The notes beneath the pieces were generated by a model. The model was not told the DNA's origin. It saw only the letters and a list, made by a program, of their open reading frames with translations, and searched no databases. Of a stretch of DNA of 54,092 nt, positions 41,067 through 49,856 are shown in pieces. How positions within the stretch are numbered: position 1 is the first letter of the stretch; each line of letters begins with the position of its first letter. The stretch is from a virus: positions 1 through 54,092 of the IMG/VR virus record IMGVR_UViG_3300047557_001894; one strand, given 5' to 3'. Both the position numbers and the translations under genes were made by a program.

Positions 41067-41104
41067 AGGCTACTCCTCCGAGCCGAACCCGGAGGAGTAG
41101 CCTA
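41066..41104 (-). promoter_or_regulatory. Perfect 15-bp hairpin burying ribosome binding site and start codon
   Basis: On the - strand, 41104-41090 and 41080-41066 form a perfect 15-bp stem with a 9-nt loop. The second arm contains GGAGGAG, and its last base is the A of the ATG at 41066. With this structure closed, the gene at 40776 and the coupled methylase gene would not be translated. There is no U-tract, so termination is less likely. Confidence 0.75.
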
Positions 41105-41117
41105 GCGCGTAACGCGG

Positions 41118-41693
41118 TTACTGAAACGTCCGCACGAAGCGGAGAGTGATCTCGTTGAGCTCGAACGAGCGCGGACCCAGGGGGTTGCCTTCGGGGTCGA
41201 ACTCCGATCCGAGCCAGGGGTTGAGTACCGACTCCCCGTACTCGCCCGTCCAGCAATCAGACTCGTCTCGCGGCGCGAGGCAGATGTGGTGCGGCCGGGC
41301 GTGCGTGTGCTTCCACTCGTACCAGTGGAGCACCTCGTGCCCGCAGACCGTCAGGAGCTGCGGGTCGCCGTGTGCGCAGGCGTAGTCGATGAACACCTCG
41401 TTGGTGCCGACCTCGTAGTAGCCGCCGCCATGCTCGCACCGAGCGCCCGAATCGAACGTGCGCAGGATGAGGTGTGCTTCGCTCGTAGTGCCGAAGCGGA
41501 AGGTAGCCCCCGTCGGCGCGAGGATGGTGGTCAGCGCCGAGAGTGCCCGACGATGCTCCGGGCGCCAAGCGGTCGGCGCTCCCGGCACGTCGTCCTCGAA
41601 AGCGATCACGTAGCGCTCGCCCGTTGCAGGCAGGGCGGGGGGCTCGCACGCGGCGAGCAGGAGCGCGAACAGGACGAGGATCAGACGGCCCAT
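41118..41693 (-). CDS. Lipoprotein with HExxH metallopeptidase motif
   Basis: ATG 41693 overlaps the fibre gene's end. The 191-residue protein begins with RLILVLFALLLAAC, a lipoprotein signal (lipobox LAAC). The centre has CGHEVLHWYEWKH, a zinc-peptidase HExxH with a nearby His; Cys residues on both sides may form disulfides. It would be exported and lipid-anchored in the cell envelope. It may be a peptidoglycan- or protein-cleaving lysis aid, or an exclusion factor. Confidence 0.6.
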   Translation of the reverse strand: MGRLILVLFALLLAACEPPALPATGERYVIAFEDDVPGAPTAWRPEHRRALSALTTILAPTGATFRFGTTSEAHLILRTFDSGARCEHGGGYYEVGTNEVFIDYACAHGDPQLLTVCGHEVLHWYEWKHTHARPHHICLAPRDESDCWTGEYGESVLNPWLGSEFDPEGNPLGPRSFELNEITLRFVRTFQ

Positions 41694-42895
41694 ACAGGTT
41701 GCCTCCGGGGCTGGGCGAAGTTCAGGTCGTACAGCCATCCGTAGACGTGCCCGTTCGCGTTGTCGGACAGGACGTTCGTGTTGGCTGCGCTCACCGTACC
41801 AAGCGCCGACCCCGTGATGGAGCACTTCGTGACGGTGAGCCGGTTGCGGCCCATCGCTACGATGGTGGGTAGCCCGCCGCCGAACTGGACGAAAAACCGC
41901 AGCTCGTCCAGCGCATCCCATGTGAGCGGCGAGGTGGTGTTGTTGACGCCCCCCACTCGCACCGTCAGTACGCCCGTCGCGGTGTTGAGCGCGACGTAGT
42001 TACTAGCGTTCTGCCACCAGAGGTACGCGGTGCCTGTGTACCCGACGCTGCCGCGGGGGGAGTAGGTGAGCTCCAGCCCAAGCTGCCCACCTACGATGAA
42101 CGGCGCGATGTACGCCGCGCCCATCGTCAGGTAGCGCGCGGGGCGCGTGCCTGACGGGAACCACTCCGTTGCGAACGGGAGCGCCTCCCGCTGCGCGAAG
42201 TCCACGTAGGCTGATCGCGCGCCGGGGGCGAGCCCCCCAAACGCAGTCTGGTCTCGCCCGTCTACTGGCACGATCGCAGACGAGGAAGTGGCAGTCCCCG
42301 TGGCAGCGAGGCGGGCCCACGAAGCAGCCGCGCCTCCGTTGTTCGGCACGCGCGGCGTTGGGGTCAGAAACAGGTTGAACCCGGGCGGCCCGCCGTTCGC
42401 TGAGAGCACGTAAGAGCTGACGGTGACGACTCCCGCCGACCCGCTGGCGGCGTTCTCTCCGACGCCGAACACCCCGCTGGGGGCGTCTACGCGCCATGCG
42501 TTCGTGCCCCCCAGCGGCGTAGTCTGCGCGGGCACCTGCGCGCGCGAAGCGCCCCCGCCCAACGCCCAGTTGGCCGTGCCGAAGTTCCGGGGGTCGAGCA
42601 CGAGCTGCGTCGATGGGCCGTCTACGATCACCCCGCCGTTGCGCGTGTCGTCCGGGCGTCCCCACAGGATCGTGTTGGGGACTCCCGCAAGGAAGCTCAC
42701 ATCGAACACGAGGCCCGCGCCCCACTGAATCGTCTCCGAGCTGGCCGCCTTCGTGACGGTGAACTGAGGCATCCCCGTGAACGACGAGGCGAAGCCGAAC
42801 GAGCTCACGCGGAAGGTGAAGCGTGCGGCGAAGATCAGGTCCGGGGGCGCGAGCCGCCCGCCCCCACTCATCAGGGCGCCGAGAAACTGCGGCAC
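41681..42895 (-). CDS. Tail fibre or virion surface protein
   Basis: The 404-residue protein is Gly/Ala/Thr/Ser-rich and beta-structured throughout (WALGGGASRAQVPAQTTP; GVVTVSSYVLSANGG). The second half reads like a LamG/jelly-roll carbohydrate-binding fold (LWWQNASNYVALNTATG; LRFFVQFGGGLP). Such proteins decorate tails or capsids. Exact role unknown. Confidence 0.6.
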   Translation of the reverse strand: MPQFLGALMSGGGRLAPPDLIFAARFTFRVSSFGFASSFTGMPQFTVTKAASSETIQWGAGLVFDVSFLAGVPNTILWGRPDDTRNGGVIVDGPSTQLVLDPRNFGTANWALGGGASRAQVPAQTTPLGGTNAWRVDAPSGVFGVGENAASGSAGVVTVSSYVLSANGGPPGFNLFLTPTPRVPNNGGAAASWARLAATGTATSSSAIVPVDGRDQTAFGGLAPGARSAYVDFAQREALPFATEWFPSGTRPARYLTMGAAYIAPFIVGGQLGLELTYSPRGSVGYTGTAYLWWQNASNYVALNTATGVLTVRVGGVNNTTSPLTWDALDELRFFVQFGGGLPTIVAMGRNRLTVTKCSITGSALGTVSAANTNVLSDNANGHVYGWLYDLNFAQPRRQPVWAV

Positions 42896-42896
42896 G

Positions 42897-43178
42897 TCAG
42901 CCCTCCGCGACGATCTGCACGACGATACCCGAGGCGGCGGCCCCTCGCTTCAGCCACACGCGCGTAGTCCTCTGGCTGAACACCATCCCGGCGCTCGGAG
43001 TGCCAGGAGTGAGCTGTGCGTCGTCGCTCTGACCATCGAAGCTCACGAGGGCGTTCGCTCCCGTCGGTCCTTCGTTGACGACCGCGATGGACTTCGGAAC
43101 GAATGGAATCACTACCTGTGGGGTGCCGGGGTAGCTGCTCACCGCATCGAGCGTGATGACCTGTCGGTAGATTGCCAT
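42897..43178 (-). CDS. Small beta-rich structural-type protein (93 aa)
   Basis: ATG 43178. The small beta protein (ITLDAVSSYPGTPQVVIPF; SIAVVNEGP; TRVWLKRG) resembles small virion decoration or baseplate accessory proteins. It is encoded between tail genes. No family assigned. Confidence 0.55.
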   Translation of the reverse strand: MAIYRQVITLDAVSSYPGTPQVVIPFVPKSIAVVNEGPTGANALVSFDGQSDDAQLTPGTPSAGMVFSQRTTRVWLKRGAAASGIVVQIVAEG

Positions 43179-43185
43179 GCGACGA

Positions 43186-43515
43186 CTATAGCCTTGGAAG
43201 GACAAGCATCGGAAGCGTCCCCGTGTTTGGGAACGACAGCTTGGCGGCGCCGATCGTGACCTCGTAGCGGTAGTCGTACTCGCCCGCCTGAAGGTCGCTG
43301 GCGGCGAACGAGGTATCCACGTACCCCAACGCTGCGTCGGAAAGCGTTGGGGTTTTCTCGATGCGGACACGGTAGACCCGGTGGACCGCCACGAACTTGA
43401 TCGTGGCGCCATCGAGCCCTTCGGGGACCACACCGTCCTGCGCAAGCGTGTCCTTGAGCACCGGGAGCGTGTCCCCTTCGACGATGGTGAAAGCCGCGCA
43501 GCCGCAGTTACTCAT
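43186..43515 (-). CDS. Hypothetical tail-associated beta protein (109 aa)
   Basis: ATG 43515. The N-terminus MSNCGCAAFTIVEGDTLPVL leads into an Ig-like or BppU-like beta sandwich (DGATIKFVAVHRVYRV; AGEYDYRYEVTIG). Similar small proteins accompany tail fibres. Function not known. Confidence 0.55.
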   Translation of the reverse strand: MSNCGCAAFTIVEGDTLPVLKDTLAQDGVVPEGLDGATIKFVAVHRVYRVRIEKTPTLSDAALGYVDTSFAASDLQAGEYDYRYEVTIGAAKLSFPNTGTLPMLVLPRL

Positions 43516-43661
43516 CTTCTCTCCGTACCACGGTTGTTTCGCCCCTCGACCGACCGCTCGCGCTCGTCGTCGAGAGGTTTCGGCTGCTGACGCTCGTTAC
43601 CGCACGACGATTCACGCGAAACACGACGAGCGCTGCCGTTGCGCTCGAAGACCCGGTGCAT
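43512..43661 (-). CDS. Possible tiny basic protein (49 aa)
   Basis: Between the fibre gene and the gene at 43515, ATG 43661 opens a frame whose stop overlaps the next start (ATGA), the normal coupling here. The product is Arg-rich and hydrophilic (MHRVFERNGSARRVSRES). No good ribosome binding site is seen, so it may be spurious. Confidence 0.3.
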   Translation of the reverse strand: MHRVFERNGSARRVSRESSCGNERQQPKPLDDERERSVEGRNNRGTERR

Positions 43662-43674
43662 GTCGCGCTGAACG

Positions 43675-46600
43675 TCAGGGGCCAATGACCAGCTCCGCGC
43701 TCACGATGTTGGCTTTGAACACCGTGCTGTTGGCGTCCACGAGGTACGCGATCAGGTTCTTGTCGCTGCCGAAGGAGCTGGAGAGGTCTGCGGAGATCAC
43801 CTCCGTGGGCGCCACGCCGCTCGACGTGTTGAGCGTCGCGATGAGCGTCGCGGTGTCGTCGTACAGCGTGAGTTGGGCGTCCGCGGACAAGTCCTCCACC
43901 CACATCTGCGCGCGGAGCTTGATCGTGCGGCCACCCGTCAGGTCGTGCTCGGCCGTCTTGAACGACCCACCTCCGACGAAGATGGAACTGATGCCCACCG
44001 TGAAGAAGCCGCCCTTCACCAACGGCACGTAGGTGTACGTCGGGCTCCCGCCACCACCGCCGCTCGGGTTCGCGTTGTACTGCCCGAGGATCAGCCACAC
44101 GGAGCTCCGCGGAGCGAAGTCGTAGGCGTCGTTCCACTTGAGCGTGATGGTGTTCTTGGCCGCGTCGTAGTCCGTGCCGCCGGACGTGTGCGCAGCGAGC
44201 GAGAGGTTCTGCTTGTTGGTCGGCCCGGTGTACTTCACGCGCAGCCGTCGATCGGGCTGGAACCCCGTCGGGTTCGGCATCGTGACGGTGAACGTGGAGC
44301 CCGACCCTGGGATCACGATGGCAAGCGTGGTGTCCTTCGCGATGGTCGCCGTCGTCGTGATGAGCTGCACCCGCTCCGGCTGCGTCGTCGTCTCACCGTT
44401 GTAGGTGATCCCGGTGTCGATCTGGAGCGCGGCGCTGGTCGTGTCCGCGTAGATGACCGGGCCCTGCACGTTCACCGTGCCCGTCCCTGCGCCGGTCTTC
44501 TCGATGTGCTTCGTGGTGTTCGCCCCCGCCTTCACGCGCACATTGGCCCCGAGGTTCACCGTCTGGGCGCCGTCGATGGTCACGGGCGGGTTGGAGCCCG
44601 AGAGAGCTGCTGTCTCGTGCCGCGTGTTTGCTCCGAGGGTGACTACGGAGCCCGTCCCCGTGAGGTACACGCGCCCGCCGAGATGCTTGTCCGCGTCGAG
44701 CCCGTCCAGCACCGGGTTGAACACAACAGTGGCAGAGCTGGCGTAGATGGCGTCCGCTTGGGCCGAGCCCGAAGCGCCCGTAATGATGTGCCCGTCGTAG
44801 TAGACCCCGGCGCTCACCACGCGCAGAGCCTTCGCGGACGATCCGCCGGGGGTGGTGAGCGCACAGCGAGTGGCACGCACGACGACCAGCCCGCCGAGCG
44901 AGCCGTCCACATGGAGGCTTGCGTAGGACGCGGAGGTGGCGGCGCAGTCCGACTCCACATCATCCAGCCACAGCTCTGCGTCTGCCGCGGGCCGCACGTA
45001 GATGGCGTCCACCGCAGCGCTCGCTTGAACGACGCGGCAGTGGGCGAGGCCCGCAATCGGCGTGTTGGGGCTAGACAACGGCTGGTAGTCCACTCGCCCC
45101 ACGATGGTGTTGGCGCGGCGCGAGGCCCCGAGGCCCACGATGAACGTGCCCGCGCGCAGCGTAGGGTTTTCCGTGATCGTGCCGGTGAAGAACCCGACGC
45201 GGGGGGCGAGCGCAGTGGCGCCGTCCGCTACCATGGCGTTCATCATCGCGGTCAGGGTGGCGTATTGCGGGTTCGACCCACCGGGCCCCGAGCCCGCGGG
45301 ACCGGCGAAGTAGAAGGGCTCGCCCCCGAGCCAGCTTCCCCACGGCAGCCACGCGCTGCCCGAGTACCACTCGAAGCGCGCGTTGGTCGTGTTGAAGATC
45401 ACGAGGGACGTGGCGGGAGAGCTGATCGCGTCGCGCTGCGTCGTCGTGAGGCGCGGCCCGAGCCACCCGGTCGTGGTGCTCTGCATCTCGAAGGACGCCG
45501 AGGCGTTCGCTGCTCCCGTGCCGACGATGAATCGCGTTTGCGCGCTCACCTCGCCGCTGACTCGGGAGATGTTCGAGATGCCGATGTGAACGCCAGACGT
45601 GAGCGTGAACTTCCGGGTGGACCCCGTGAGGATGTCTACGCCAGTGGACGTGAGCTCCAGGCGGTTGTTCGTGGCGTTGCGCAGGGCGAGCGTCGCACCG
45701 CCCGAGAGCCGAAGGGGTACTCCGGTGGTCCCAAGCTCGTGCTGGCCGCTCAGGTATTCGTAGACGGTGACGAGCCCGGAGCCGGTGTCTTCGATGATCC
45801 GCGCGCCCGTCCCGAGGGTCACGTCTGCGGCGAACGTCTTGGCCCCCGTCACGGTCTGCGCCCCCGCGAGCTTCACGTAAAGCGCGTCGTTCGACCCCTC
45901 CAGCACCTCGCCTGCGGACGTGCCGAAGTCCGCTGCGAAGGTGTTGCCCGTGAGGGTTAGCCCCGCGCCCGCGCTGTAGATCGTTCCCGAGGGAGCGCTG
46001 TACCCGACCACACCCGCGGTCACGCCCAGGTACGTGCCGTTCGCACCCTTCGCCAACCGCGTCCACGCGCCCGCCTTGCGGACGATGACGTCCTCGTCCT
46101 GCTCCCCCGAGATGGCGAGCGAGATTACGCGGTTGGCCGACAAGTCCACCGCCGCGTATCCGCCTGCGATGGCGATGGGGCTCGTCCCCTGGAGCGTGCG
46201 AGTGGTGGGCACGAACGTCCCCACGGCTACGGCGTCGTCGTACAGACCCGCGCCGTCGAAGGCGATATCCCACGGGCCAGACCCGCCCACGATGCGGCCA
46301 ATCAAACGGCGGTTTGTGCCCGCAGACGTGCTGGACGTGCCCGCCGTGTCCGCGAGGAAAACCTGTGCTCCCGACGACGGCGACCCACCGATCGTCGCTC
46401 CCTGGAACAGACCGCGCAGACGCACGTTGATGAGCGACCCACTCGTGATCGAGCCGCCGTCAACCGCACCCTCCACGATGCCCAGCAGGCCGCGGGTGTT
46501 CCCCGTGGTGTCTGCCGCAGCCTTGACCCAAGTAGGGACGACCTCTTGGCCCGGAAGACCGCTCTTGATCGTCGCCACACCGGAGAGTCGGACTACATCC

Positions 46601-47034
46601 CCTCGGGCCAGCGAAGCTCCAGCCTGGCCGACGACCATTCCAGGGTCGGCCTTGGTTGCGTCGATGAGCCCGAGCGTGATGTTCGCCGAGGTAGCCCACC
46701 CTCGCGGGGCCGAGGCTGCCTCGTTGGTCTCCGACCCTGCCGGGATTCGGATGCGCGTCTTGAGGTGCCGGACAGCAGCAACGACCTGGTTGCTCAGGGT
46801 CGAGTTGACCACGAGCCGGAGCAGGTAGGTGCCTTCCTTCTTGGGCGTGAAGGTGACCGACGGCCCGCTCGAACCCGAAAGCACATCGGCAGTCCCGTCA
46901 GGCTGGTCGACGATGCTCCAGGCGTAGGTGATCTCACCCCCTGCATCCTGATTGGTCAGGACGACGGAAGTGTCGATCGGTAGGTCGGTGTTGCTACCGG
47001 CTACCCCGTTGATCTTGATGATCGCAGCGGGCAC
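43675..47034 (-). CDS. Large tail fibre protein
   Basis: GTG 47034 after CAGGAGG. The 1119-residue protein begins with a PKD/Ig-like domain (about 1-90; EITYAWSIVDQPDG, VTFTPKKEGTYLLRLVV). A Gly/Thr/Ser-rich repetitive fibre shaft follows, then a likely parallel beta-helix (about 590-850; VVVRATRCALTTPGG, VTLGANTRHETAALSG) and a C-terminal globular part. This is a receptor-binding fibre of a myovirus tail. Only 160 bases separate it from the next gene. Confidence 0.8.
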   Translation of the reverse strand: MPAAIIKINGVAGSNTDLPIDTSVVLTNQDAGGEITYAWSIVDQPDGTADVLSGSSGPSVTFTPKKEGTYLLRLVVNSTLSNQVVAAVRHLKTRIRIPAGSETNEAASAPRGWATSANITLGLIDATKADPGMVVGQAGASLARGDVVRLSGVATIKSGLPGQEVVPTWVKAAADTTGNTRGLLGIVEGAVDGGSITSGSLINVRLRGLFQGATIGGSPSSGAQVFLADTAGTSSTSAGTNRRLIGRIVGGSGPWDIAFDGAGLYDDAVAVGTFVPTTRTLQGTSPIAIAGGYAAVDLSANRVISLAISGEQDEDVIVRKAGAWTRLAKGANGTYLGVTAGVVGYSAPSGTIYSAGAGLTLTGNTFAADFGTSAGEVLEGSNDALYVKLAGAQTVTGAKTFAADVTLGTGARIIEDTGSGLVTVYEYLSGQHELGTTGVPLRLSGGATLALRNATNNRLELTSTGVDILTGSTRKFTLTSGVHIGISNISRVSGEVSAQTRFIVGTGAANASASFEMQSTTTGWLGPRLTTTQRDAISSPATSLVIFNTTNARFEWYSGSAWLPWGSWLGGEPFYFAGPAGSGPGGSNPQYATLTAMMNAMVADGATALAPRVGFFTGTITENPTLRAGTFIVGLGASRRANTIVGRVDYQPLSSPNTPIAGLAHCRVVQASAAVDAIYVRPAADAELWLDDVESDCAATSASYASLHVDGSLGGLVVVRATRCALTTPGGSSAKALRVVSAGVYYDGHIITGASGSAQADAIYASSATVVFNPVLDGLDADKHLGGRVYLTGTGSVVTLGANTRHETAALSGSNPPVTIDGAQTVNLGANVRVKAGANTTKHIEKTGAGTGTVNVQGPVIYADTTSAALQIDTGITYNGETTTQPERVQLITTTATIAKDTTLAIVIPGSGSTFTVTMPNPTGFQPDRRLRVKYTGPTNKQNLSLAAHTSGGTDYDAAKNTITLKWNDAYDFAPRSSVWLILGQYNANPSGGGGGSPTYTYVPLVKGGFFTVGISSIFVGGGSFKTAEHDLTGGRTIKLRAQMWVEDLSADAQLTLYDDTATLIATLNTSSGVAPTEVISADLSSSFGSDKNLIAYLVDANSTVFKANIVSAELVIGP

Positions 47035-47067
47035 AGAGCCTCCTGGCCGTCAGGGTAGCGCAGGCGG

Positions 47068-48219
47068 CTACGTGGTCTGGAAGTCGATCGCGAAGTCGAT
47101 GGTCATGGTCCCAGACGTGGGCTGGGCCACGGTCGTGCCGTCGAACTTCTTGGGGTAGAAGCTGGCGATGGCCGCCTTCTGGCCAATGGCCGCCGCAACA
47201 GCAGCGGGAACAGTGGCCGCCGCGAGCGCTGTCTGGCTGCCGGAGTCGATGGTGAAGACCGACGAGTTGACCTCGCAGCTCCGCAGCTCGGTGTTGAGCG
47301 CGTAGGCAGCGCCCGCCTCTTCGGTTGCCTGTGCGACCGCCGAAACCCTGGTGATGTTGCCGCCGATCACGTACGCGGTGGCGAAGCGAGCGAACCCGGC
47401 GCCTGCGTACCCCGTGGTAAAGGCCACGCTCACACCGGGCGGGGCGTTCAAGTAGTCGAGCGTGACTGCGGGCGGGCTGCCCGTCATCGCGAGGCGGATA
47501 CGCCCGGTGACACGTCCGAACCCGCCGTTGGGGAACAGCAAGCTGCGGGTGTCCTTGATCTTGTTCTCGGCGATCGACGTAGCCGCAGCATCGACGAGAA
47601 TCTCCGCGATCTTGACGTACCCAGCGCTGGTCGACGGTGCGGCCGGTACTCCGGCTGGAGTGCCCGTCTTGTAGTTGATGCTGGCCGAGCCGTTCAGCGA
47701 CGTGCGCCCGTCCTGAATCCAGGCGAGCGTCTTGTTCACGAGCGTGGGATCGAAGGCGCCAGTCCCGGTGTTCAACACGTCGCGCGACGTGTTGTCCGTG
47801 AGCCGACGGTCGTACTTCACCTCCACGATGTCGATGCGCGGGTTCGACGGGTCGGCGGCCGGGACAGTCAACGACTGACTCGTGCCCAGGAACATCGGCT
47901 TGTACGCGGACAGGTCGTTCAAGTTCAGGCAGCCCCCGATGTCCGCAGCCACATCGGAGAGGTTGTCCATGAACCCGTACCCGGCGCGAACGACGACCCC
48001 CATGGCAGCCGGAGACTCGGGGCCGACGCGGAAGCTGTCGCCCAGGAATCCCGTCGCCGGAGCGTTGGTCAGGACCGAGTTGCTGGCCCTCCCCGCGAGC
48101 AGATAGCGAAGCAGCTCCCGCAGGGTGCGGTTGATCTGCGACGCCTCGCCGTTCACATCGCTGCTCAACGGCCGCTCTCGGACGTTGATCGAGGTCTGAT
48201 CCCAGGCGTTGTTTCCCAC
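47068..48219 (-). CDS. Tail fibre/baseplate-associated protein
   Basis: ATG 48219. The 383-residue protein has an N-terminal MGNNAWDQTSINVRERPLSS and an RTLRELLRYL helix, as seen in short fibre or baseplate-attachment proteins. A segment PRIDIVEVKYDRR with later KIAEILVDAAATSIAENKI is common in baseplate-proximal fibre proteins. The C-terminal third is Ala-rich. It probably links the large fibre to the baseplate. Confidence 0.65.
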   Translation of the reverse strand: MGNNAWDQTSINVRERPLSSDVNGEASQINRTLRELLRYLLAGRASNSVLTNAPATGFLGDSFRVGPESPAAMGVVVRAGYGFMDNLSDVAADIGGCLNLNDLSAYKPMFLGTSQSLTVPAADPSNPRIDIVEVKYDRRLTDNTSRDVLNTGTGAFDPTLVNKTLAWIQDGRTSLNGSASINYKTGTPAGVPAAPSTSAGYVKIAEILVDAAATSIAENKIKDTRSLLFPNGGFGRVTGRIRLAMTGSPPAVTLDYLNAPPGVSVAFTTGYAGAGFARFATAYVIGGNITRVSAVAQATEEAGAAYALNTELRSCEVNSSVFTIDSGSQTALAAATVPAAVAAAIGQKAAIASFYPKKFDGTTVAQPTSGTMTIDFAIDFQTT

Positions 48220-48221
48220 GT

Positions 48222-49856
48222 CTATTCTCCGCGGAGTTCCAGCAGCACGGTGACACCGGCCGCCTTGATGGCGTTGAGGTTTTCCAGAAGCGTCAGGTAG
48301 AACTGCCGCTTGGGCAGGTCGAACCCATCGTAGCCGCCCTGGAGTCCGAGCGTGCTGTCCAACGTACTTGGCACGTCGTACGCGGAGATGGACCGCCGCC
48401 CTGTGATCTGCCCGGTCGTCACCGACCGATCAGTTTCGTCCATGGCCGTGTCGTCGTAAGCCATCCCCACGTCAGACTGCGCCGGGAGGTTGGGCACGCC
48501 GATGATGACCGTGCCCCGCATCTCCACGTCGTCCAGCCAGCGGTTCGAGATCGGGACCGCGGGGGTCGTCGGCCAGTCGAACACGAAAAGGTCTTTCCAG
48601 AGCGCGAGTCGGGACGAGAGCGGGTCCGACAGGTACGTCGGGGTTCCGACGTTCGGGCTCGGGTAGTCGTAGGCCGTCTGGTAGTCCTTCTCGAAGGTCT
48701 CCACGAAGTCGTACGTCAGCCCGTACAGGTCGAACACCGAGTCGAGAAACCGGCGAAAGGCTCCTGGGCTCACCGTGTCGGGCAGGGTTCGCACGCGGTA
48801 GCGGTACTTCTCGTCAGGCTCCCCGACGCCGCGCTCGATCCCACGGTCGGCGCCAATCTGGTCGAGTACGGGGGGCCGACCGCCTGTCGTCGGGTTGATG
48901 TTCTCGACGACGAATCCGGGCTCGATGAAGGTTCGGTTTCCAGTCGTCGGGTCACGCTGAATGGCGCTGCGGATCGTGTCGATCTCCCCTGGCAGTTCGA
49001 TGTTCGAGACAGGCGTGATGAGCTTGCCGGGCACGTTGTACTGGAAGCTCTTGAACAACGATCGGATGGCAACCCCGACGGGGCCCAAGTCCGTCGAGCC
49101 GAACTCAGCGTCCTCCGTGGTGATGAATCCACGACCGGACTTCGAGCACTGCACGATGGTCCCCGCAGCGAGGGTCACCGCGCCAGCGTCGGCGTTCGGC
49201 CGAGTGAACTCGACAGTACCCGTGGCGTAGCTACCACCCGCGGAAAACATCGAGAGGTTCAGCGTCTCGAAGTTGCAGATGGCCTGAGACATTCGCGCAC
49301 CGACTTGAGCAGCAGCGCGGAACAGCTCGTACCCGCTATTCGGGGTGTTCTTGAGCGGGTACAGGTACCACTCGGGCAGCATGTGATCGAAGACACGCAG
49401 GTAGTACGCCGCGTCGTTCACAGGAGCGTCTGATCCACCGGGCCCCGGTCCGGGGACGGAGGGGAACACAGGGATGACCGCAGGCTCCGGGGGAGTCACC
49501 GGGTCGGTCAGGCTCCACGTTGCAGTCGTGGTCTGCGATTGCCCAACCGTGTTGAACGCCCTGACCAGCAGGCGCGGGCCGTCGGGCCAGAAGGGCTCCC
49601 GCAAGAGCGTGTACCCATAGCCGTTCCCGTACGTCATGTCGGTCACGGGAACGCGGAAGGAATGCGCTTGGTACGGCTCGGTGAAATCCGTGCCGTCGAA
49701 CGCAACCTCCTCGATGCCCATGCCCGCGAAGTGGACGGACAGCGCGGTGTGCAGCAGCGTCCCTCCGTTCTCGTACACCTCGACGTAGACGACCTGGGCA
49801 CGGTTGATCGCCGTGCTGGGCGTAGGGCTCGGAGTCGTGATGTGCGGGGCGGCCAT
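48222..49856 (-). CDS. Baseplate J-like protein, second copy
   Basis: ATG 49856 starts a 544-residue protein. The N-terminal Ig-like part (YVEVYENGGTLLHTALSV) and a Pro/Gly-rich linker are followed by a baseplate-J-type core: ATGTVEFTRPNADAG, LAAGTIVQCSKSG, VAIRSLFKSFQYNVPG, then DEKYRYRVRTLPDTVSPGAFRRF. This is the pattern of J/gp47-like wedge proteins. A true gpI-type protein could be replaced by it. It overlaps the upstream J-like stop. Confidence 0.7.
   Translation of the reverse strand: MAAPHITTPSPTPSTAINRAQVVYVEVYENGGTLLHTALSVHFAGMGIEEVAFDGTDFTEPYQAHSFRVPVTDMTYGNGYGYTLLREPFWPDGPRLLVRAFNTVGQSQTTTATWSLTDPVTPPEPAVIPVFPSVPGPGPGGSDAPVNDAAYYLRVFDHMLPEWYLYPLKNTPNSGYELFRAAAQVGARMSQAICNFETLNLSMFSAGGSYATGTVEFTRPNADAGAVTLAAGTIVQCSKSGRGFITTEDAEFGSTDLGPVGVAIRSLFKSFQYNVPGKLITPVSNIELPGEIDTIRSAIQRDPTTGNRTFIEPGFVVENINPTTGGRPPVLDQIGADRGIERGVGEPDEKYRYRVRTLPDTVSPGAFRRFLDSVFDLYGLTYDFVETFEKDYQTAYDYPSPNVGTPTYLSDPLSSRLALWKDLFVFDWPTTPAVPISNRWLDDVEMRGTVIIGVPNLPAQSDVGMAYDDTAMDETDRSVTTGQITGRRSISAYDVPSTLDSTLGLQGGYDGFDLPKRQFYLTLLENLNAIKAAGVTVLLELRGE

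Noticed and set aside
43873-45960. Very long open frame antisense to the tail fibre gene
   Set aside because: It is a high-GC shadow frame: low-complexity, Arg/Gly/Val-rich and lying wholly on the opposite strand of a convincing fibre gene.
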